Shown here piece after piece: positions 57,622 to 64,000 of a DNA stretch of 64,000 nucleotides. Under the pieces are notes generated by a model. That model was not told the DNA's origin, did no database searches, and was given only the letters and a program-made list of their open reading frames with translations. Each line of letters starts with the position of its first letter. Within the stretch, counting starts at the first letter, position 1. This stretch comes from Alphaproteobacteria bacterium. Lineage in GTDB: Bacteria > Pseudomonadota > Alphaproteobacteria > M2410. The DNA is taken from assembly GCA_030614785.1 (NCBI GenBank), contig JAUWTJ010000002.1, forward strand, positions 62,001-126,000, given 5' to 3'. Position numbers and translations under genes: made by a program.

Positions 57622-58857
57622 CTACATCCGCTCAATGATGATCGCCGGGGCCATGCCGCCCGCAGCGCACATGGTAACCAAACCAAACTGCTTGTCCGCG
57701 CGTTCAAGCTCATCGACCATTGTGCCAATGAGGATCGCGCCGGTCGCGCCGATCGGGTGACCCAGAGCCATGGCGCCGCCATTGACGTTGACCTTTTCAC
57801 GGTCAAGGTCGAGATCACGGATGAACTTCTCAGCAACAACGGAGAACGCCTCGTTGATTTCAAAGAGATCAATCTGATCGAGGGTCATACCAGCTTTGGC
57901 GAGAACCTTTTTGGCAGCCGGAACCGGTGCATTGAGCATCAGTGTCGGGCTGTCACCCATATTCGCCATGGCCACAACGCGGGCGCGCGGCTTATAGCCG
58001 TGGGCCTTTGCGTAGTCCGGTGACATCATCAAAATGGCTGCTGCACCATCAACAACACCGGACGAGTTACCGGCGTGGTGAACGTGGTTGATTTCCAGAT
58101 CCGGATAAACCTGGGCGACCAGCTTGCGGAACGTCGTGCCCTTCTCGTCGAGCTCGTAGTCGGCAATAGCGCCAAAGGAGGCGTTCAGTGCTGCAAGGCC
58201 TTCGCGTGTGGTTTGCGGACGCGGGAACTCTTCGTGATCCAGCGCCAGTGTTCCATCGTCGTGAAAGACGGGGACAAGAGACTTGTCGAAGTGACCGCCC
58301 TTGATGGCCGCATCGGCGCGTTGCTGGCTGACATAGGCCAGGTCATCAAGCGCTTCACGCGGGATGTTCTCCAGCGTGGCGATGGCATCGCCGCATACGC
58401 CCTGGTGGGGCTGCGGATGCAGATCGCGCAAGTGCTCATTGCCGTTGTCCATGAACGGCGACCCGCCCTGCCCCATCTTGCCAAATTGCGACATCATCTC
58501 GGTGCCACCGGCGATGACCATGTCTTCCATGCCGGACATGATATTGGCGGCTGCGATGTTGGCTGTGGTGATGCCCGATCCGCAGAACCGGTCGAGGGTC
58601 ATGCCGCTGGAACGCACGTCGTAGCCTGCGTCAAGAGCAGCCATGCGCCCCAAATCCCCGCCTTGCTGACCGCGCTGGGAACTGGTGCCCCAGACGATAT
58701 CGTCAACTTCTGCGGTGTTAATGTCATTGCGCTTCTGGAGCGCCGCCAAAACGGTTGAACCGAGACGTTGAGGGTGAATTTCCGCCAGCGAGCCCTTGCC
58801 AATCTTGCCGATGCCGCGCGGAGTCCGGCAGACATCAATAATCCATGCTTCTGTCAT
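57622..58857 (-). CDS. Acetyl-CoA C-acetyltransferase (thiolase)
   Basis: Start MTEAWIIDVCRTPRG; DRFCGSG, NVNGGAMALGHPIGATG, CAAGGMAPA. Confidence 0.95.
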   Translation of the reverse strand: MTEAWIIDVCRTPRGIGKIGKGSLAEIHPQRLGSTVLAALQKRNDINTAEVDDIVWGTSSQRGQQGGDLGRMAALDAGYDVRSSGMTLDRFCGSGITTANIAAANIMSGMEDMVIAGGTEMMSQFGKMGQGGSPFMDNGNEHLRDLHPQPHQGVCGDAIATLENIPREALDDLAYVSQQRADAAIKGGHFDKSLVPVFHDDGTLALDHEEFPRPQTTREGLAALNASFGAIADYELDEKGTTFRKLVAQVYPDLEINHVHHAGNSSGVVDGAAAILMMSPDYAKAHGYKPRARVVAMANMGDSPTLMLNAPVPAAKKVLAKAGMTLDQIDLFEINEAFSVVAEKFIRDLDLDREKVNVNGGAMALGHPIGATGAILIGTMVDELERADKQFGLVTMCAAGGMAPAIIIERM

Positions 58858-58880
58858 GTTGTTTCCTCTTTTTGTTTTTC

Positions 58881-59675
58881 TTACTTCGGCTGCATACGAA
58901 TGCCGCCATCCATGCGGATGCACTCGCCGTTGATGTAATCGTTCGAAACAATGTGCTCGGCGAGGCTGGTAATCTCTTCAGCAAGGCCAAGGCGCTGCGG
59001 ATAGAGGACCTGGCTTGCCAGCGGCTTCAGGAAACCTTCAATTTCCGGTGTCATTTCTTCTGCACCGCCCATCAGAAGCGGTGTTGCAATGAGACCTGGA
59101 ACGATTGTGTTGCAGCGAATACCGAGAACCGCGAGGTCACGGGCGATTGGCAGGGTCATGCCAACAACACCGCCCTTGGAGGCCGAATAGGCTGCCTGGC
59201 CGATTTGGCCTTCGTAGGCCGCAACAGAGGCCGTGTTGATGATCACACCGCGCCCGCCGTAATTGTCGTAGGGCTCATTTTTCGACATTTGCTCGGCGCA
59301 GAGGCGCGTCACATCAAAAGTACCGATCAGGTTGATGTCGATGATCCTTTTAAAGGCATCAAGCGGGAACGGCCCCTTCTTGCCCATGGTCCGGGCGGCG
59401 TTGCCTGTCCCGGCGTAGTTGCAGCAAACATGAATGGCACCAAAGGCTTCCATGGTAGCGGCAATGCCCGCTGCAACGGTTTCTGTCTTGGTGACGTCGA
59501 CATTGCAGAAAATGGCGTTTTCGCTGCCGACTTCGGCGATGACCTTGTTGGCCTTTTCCTCGTTGAAGTCAAAAATTGCGCATTTTGCGCCTTTTTCAAC
59601 AAAACGGCGGACTGTGGCCCGGCCCATTCCTGATGCACCGCCAGTGATGACCGCGACTTTTCCAGCTAAATCCAT
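58881..59675 (-). CDS. SDR, HSD17B10-type 3-hydroxyacyl-CoA dehydrogenase-like
   Basis: VITGGASGMGRATV, NTASVAAYEGQIGQAAYSASKGGV. Confidence 0.92.
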   Translation of the reverse strand: MDLAGKVAVITGGASGMGRATVRRFVEKGAKCAIFDFNEEKANKVIAEVGSENAIFCNVDVTKTETVAAGIAATMEAFGAIHVCCNYAGTGNAARTMGKKGPFPLDAFKRIIDINLIGTFDVTRLCAEQMSKNEPYDNYGGRGVIINTASVAAYEGQIGQAAYSASKGGVVGMTLPIARDLAVLGIRCNTIVPGLIATPLLMGGAEEMTPEIEGFLKPLASQVLYPQRLGLAEEITSLAEHIVSNDYINGECIRMDGGIRMQPK

Positions 59676-59816
59676 TTGTTCCCTCCTCAAGGACTTTAAT
59701 TTTGTTCTTATTGAAACGGAAAGTATGAGGCATCCTAATCGCCCTGTGAGCGAGGATCAATTGCTGATTTTGCCTGCCTGGAGGCCGTACTTTTGCTCAA
59801 AGCGCACTCTTGATGA

Positions 59817-59847
59817 CGGAATCGCGATTCCGGGCTGGCCAGCCCGG
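59817..59847. promoter_or_regulatory. Two overlapping perfect palindromes upstream of thiolase
   Basis: CGGAATCGCGATTCCG (59817-59832) and CCGGGCTGGCCAGCCCGG (59830-59847). Confidence 0.6.
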
Positions 59848-59925
59848 CTTTTGGTCGATAATCTGCCCCCGTGAAATCAGGAACCAAAAAACAATAATTC
59901 AATAACCTTCCAGAGAGGGACCATT

Positions 59926-61107
<1,182 letters not shown>

Positions 61108-61132
61108 GTCGAATTTTCATTCTGATATTGAC

Positions 61133-61166
61133 ACGGCCGGTGAGAAATCACCGGCCGTTTTTTTTC
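61133..61166 (+). terminator. Rho-independent terminator of thiolase
   Basis: ACGGCCGGTGA-gaaa-TCACCGGCCGT-TTTTTTT. Confidence 0.9.
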
Positions 61167-61246
61167 AAGCCGTGCGCCCGACTAAAATGCGGCTACATCA
61201 TTCGCGCAAATCCACGCCAGGGGAAACATCACGGACCCAAATCGCT

Positions 61247-61660
61247 TCACTCGTCAACGATTGCGATGTTGATCCCGTAACTCGGCTTACCACCCCTTGC
61301 GTCCCCACCCGTAATCTCTGTCACCACAGCAAGGAGTCCATCTCGCTCATCGGCAAGATTCACAAACTCCTCCGCCCGTTCTAGCGTGAGGTAACCGACC
61401 TGCCTTCCCTTGCTGGCCAACACCTTCAGCGCGTTTGCGTCAGCAGGATTGTCTCTCTCATGCACAAGCATCAGGAGATCACCTCTTCGCAACTTCGAGG
61501 CTATCTTCTGACGGCTAGTCCCGTTCTCGTTTTCTCGGGATACGCCAACCACCTTCGTCAGCGCCAGTATTTCGGAGTCGGAATTCACATTCCGCTCTGA
61601 CCCAGGCATTGTCTGCATTGCAGACGGCACGAGCCACTTTTGAAGCCATCCCATAACCAC
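61247..61660 (-). CDS. Stand-alone HIRAN-domain-like protein
   Basis: VVGVSRENENG..LRRGDLLMLVHERDNPADANALKVLASKGRQVGYLTLERAEEFVNL. Confidence 0.7.
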   Translation of the reverse strand: MVMGWLQKWLVPSAMQTMPGSERNVNSDSEILALTKVVGVSRENENGTSRQKIASKLRRGDLLMLVHERDNPADANALKVLASKGRQVGYLTLERAEEFVNLADERDGLLAVVTEITGGDARGGKPSYGINIAIVDE

Positions 61661-61861
61661 CTCCGAGGTTGAGTATGGCTATGATGTTACCTTTCATGAA
61701 GCACAACTACAAGTACAGGCCAACACAAGGCGTACGCCGCGCCCCTTCGAGAACCTGGCCAGCATTGTCGAAGAGACCTGGATCAATCTCGAGTTTTCCC
61801 GAGTTGTGAGAAGATCCCCGACTCCTTCCTGTGGGCGGCCGAGGATGACAATGGAGGATGA

Positions 61862-63511
61862 TCAGATTGGCAGCGCACGCTCAACCAATGCCCTCGTATC
61901 AATGCCCTCAGGCAAAGTGCCGTAGCAATCGCCACTGCGGCCCGTCAGGCGGCTGGCGATGTAGGCCTCCGCCACGAAGTCCGGGCCAGATTTCAGGAAG
62001 ATTGCAGCTGCGGCCAGCTTTGCGAGATCTTCTGTGAGGCGGCGGCAAGTTGCCTCGCTGGCATGGGCCAGGTCGTCGGCCACTTTTGCCAACATCGTAT
62101 CGTAGTCCGGGTTCACGCCTTTGAGTTCAGCAAACTCCTCCATCACCAACCGCGCAGCATCCGGATCGCGAGCCAGGACGCGCAGAACATCCAGGCACAT
62201 GACCGTGCCGGAGCCTTCCCAGATCGCATTGACAGGCATGTCGCGATAGATACGGCCCATCATACCGGTCTCGACATAGCCGTTGCCACCGAAAACTTCC
62301 ATGGCTTCATAGGAGAATCCCGGACCGCGCTTGGTGACCCAGTACTTGATCACCGGTGTCATGAGGCGCAGGTACGCCGCCTCGCGCTCGCTTGTCGCCT
62401 GGCGGTCATGGGCACCGGTCAGACGGATGGCGAGCGCTGTGGCGGCTTCGGATTCCAGTGCAAGGTCGGCAAGGACAGCAGTCATGGCGGGTTGATCAAC
62501 GAGGGTTTTTTGATAGACGCGGCGGCCGCGCGCATGATTGACAGCCTGAGCGAGGGCCTGGCGCATCAGGCCTGCAGAGCCCAGCGCGCAGTCGATCCGG
62601 GTCAGGTTGGCCATGACCATGATGTTGGCGATACCGCGGCCTTCCTCGCCAATGAGTTCGCCGTATGCGTCGTGGAATTGTACTTCGGAGGAGGCATTGG
62701 ATGAATTGCCGAGCTTGTCTTTCAGGCGCATGAAGTGGATGGCATTGACCTCGCCCGACGGTTTGAATCGCGGAACGAGGAACACCGACAGGCCGCCCGC
62801 AGCCTGGGCCAGAATCAGGAAAGCATCGCACATGGGAGCCGACATGAACCATTTGTGACCGTGGATGTGGTAGGCTTGGCCCGGACCGCCGTCGCCGACC
62901 GGCCCGGCGCGCGTTGTGTTGGAGCGCACGTCGGTGCCGCCCTGTGCCTCGGTCATACCCATGCCGAGCGTGACGCCGGACTTTTCTGTCATCGGCCGGA
63001 AGCTTTCGTCATACTCACGCGTCAGGACCTTTGGTAACCAGGTTTCGGCAATGGAGGGCTGGATTTTCAGTGTCGGGATCACCGCATGGGTCATGGTGAT
63101 CGGGCAGATGTGACCGCTTTCGACCTGGGACATCATGAAATGTTTGGCGCCGCGAGCGACCGCAGTCCCAATCCCCGCGCCCTCTTCAAAGCTCTGCGCG
63201 TGGATACCGGCCTTGATGCTCAGCCTCATGAGGTCGTGATACGCGGGATGAAACTCGACCGTGTCGCTGCGCTGACCGATCCGGTCCAGAGTGTTGAGGT
63301 CAGGTTTGTGAACATTGGCCTGACGGCCCAGTTCGAAGATTTCACTGGTTCCAATCTGCGATCCGAAAGCATCCAGTTCGGCGGCGTGTGACGCGGCACC
63401 TTCGCGCGTGACGGCGTCCCGCAAGCCAATGTCGCCTTCAAACAAGTTGACGTCCTCGAAGGGACGGGGTTGATTGAATATTTCGTGGGTATCAAACTGC
63501 GAGATGGACAT
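61862..63511 (-). CDS. aidB: AidB-like acyl-CoA dehydrogenase
   Basis: FNQPRPFEDVNLFEGDIGLRDAVTREGA, CPITMTHAVIP, GMGMTEAQGGTDVRSNTTRA, LKDKLGNSSNASSEVQF, MPVNAIWEGSGTVMCLDVLRVL. Confidence 0.93.
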   Translation of the reverse strand: MSISQFDTHEIFNQPRPFEDVNLFEGDIGLRDAVTREGAASHAAELDAFGSQIGTSEIFELGRQANVHKPDLNTLDRIGQRSDTVEFHPAYHDLMRLSIKAGIHAQSFEEGAGIGTAVARGAKHFMMSQVESGHICPITMTHAVIPTLKIQPSIAETWLPKVLTREYDESFRPMTEKSGVTLGMGMTEAQGGTDVRSNTTRAGPVGDGGPGQAYHIHGHKWFMSAPMCDAFLILAQAAGGLSVFLVPRFKPSGEVNAIHFMRLKDKLGNSSNASSEVQFHDAYGELIGEEGRGIANIMVMANLTRIDCALGSAGLMRQALAQAVNHARGRRVYQKTLVDQPAMTAVLADLALESEAATALAIRLTGAHDRQATSEREAAYLRLMTPVIKYWVTKRGPGFSYEAMEVFGGNGYVETGMMGRIYRDMPVNAIWEGSGTVMCLDVLRVLARDPDAARLVMEEFAELKGVNPDYDTMLAKVADDLAHASEATCRRLTEDLAKLAAAAIFLKSGPDFVAEAYIASRLTGRSGDCYGTLPEGIDTRALVERALPI

Positions 63512-64000
63512 AGGTGCGCTCCTGATGGCGAGTACCGCCCACATAGCTTAACGCTGCCCTCAGCCAGTCGTCAAAGACTCAGGAGACCATAGGGCCCGCA
63601 ACCTCCGCCAGTTCGGCCTTCGCCAGTTTGATGGCTTCGATATCACAGGCACTTTTGTGGTTATCGCTGACCGTATCGAGCATGCCAGGTTGCACGAATT
63701 TCTCACGGATTTCCCGGTGGGGACGGGAAGGCAGACGATACCAACTGGACGAAGTTTGTCTGGGGCGTCAAAGCCGACATTGCCCTGGCCAGAGCGAAAA
63801 CCGACAAGGCTGTTGAATATATCACCATGGCCTTTGCGGGCAGCGATATTGAAAGAACAACGGCATCTTACCGGGATATGCATGAAATTACTCACAGGGT
63901 GTATCAATCCGCAGGCAGCAATGCACAGTCGCGAAATCACCTCAGGTCATTTACCCGATTGGACGACAGGGGCCGTGAAGCCGGTAAAACTGTGAGCCTG

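Overview
Chromosomal window from an alphaproteobacterium (inferred from gene order). The core is a complete minus-strand dcw cluster, mraZ-rsmH-ftsL-ftsI-murE-murF-mraY-murD-ftsW-murG-murC-murB-ddl-ftsQ-ftsA-ftsZ (about 13.1-32.1 kb), followed by lpxC, bamD, recN and ligA. A plus-strand XRE regulator sits between bamD and lpxC. Left flank: ClC channel, UvrD/PcrA helicase, prmA, Xaa-Pro aminopeptidase. Right flank: rnpB, AmiD-like amidase, two EamA permeases, TerB/DnaJ protein, a tiny PEP-CTERM protein, desaturase, recX, a frameshifted HyuA-HyuB/5-oxoprolinase, SDR, a methionine operon (ArsR-methyltransferase / metF / split metH), mlaA-mlaC, ettA, sthA, two thiolases, SDR, HIRAN protein and aidB. 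I found no CRISPR array, prophage, tRNA or recognisable defence system. The most interesting signals are non-coding: an 11-unit, 10-bp-phased TGG(G) array upstream of mraZ; a nested REP/BIME-like palindrome filling the gap between the amidase stop and the rnpB promoter; a dispersed-type repeat that supplies the C-terminus and stop of the oxoprolinase gene; and adjoining perfect palindromes upstream of a thiolase. Notable protein-level items are a 79-aa PEP-CTERM protein, an MlaA with an acidic tail containing three 9-aa repeats, and the ArsR-methyltransferase heading a met operon. All calls come from reading the sequence and supplied ORFs; no database search was run.
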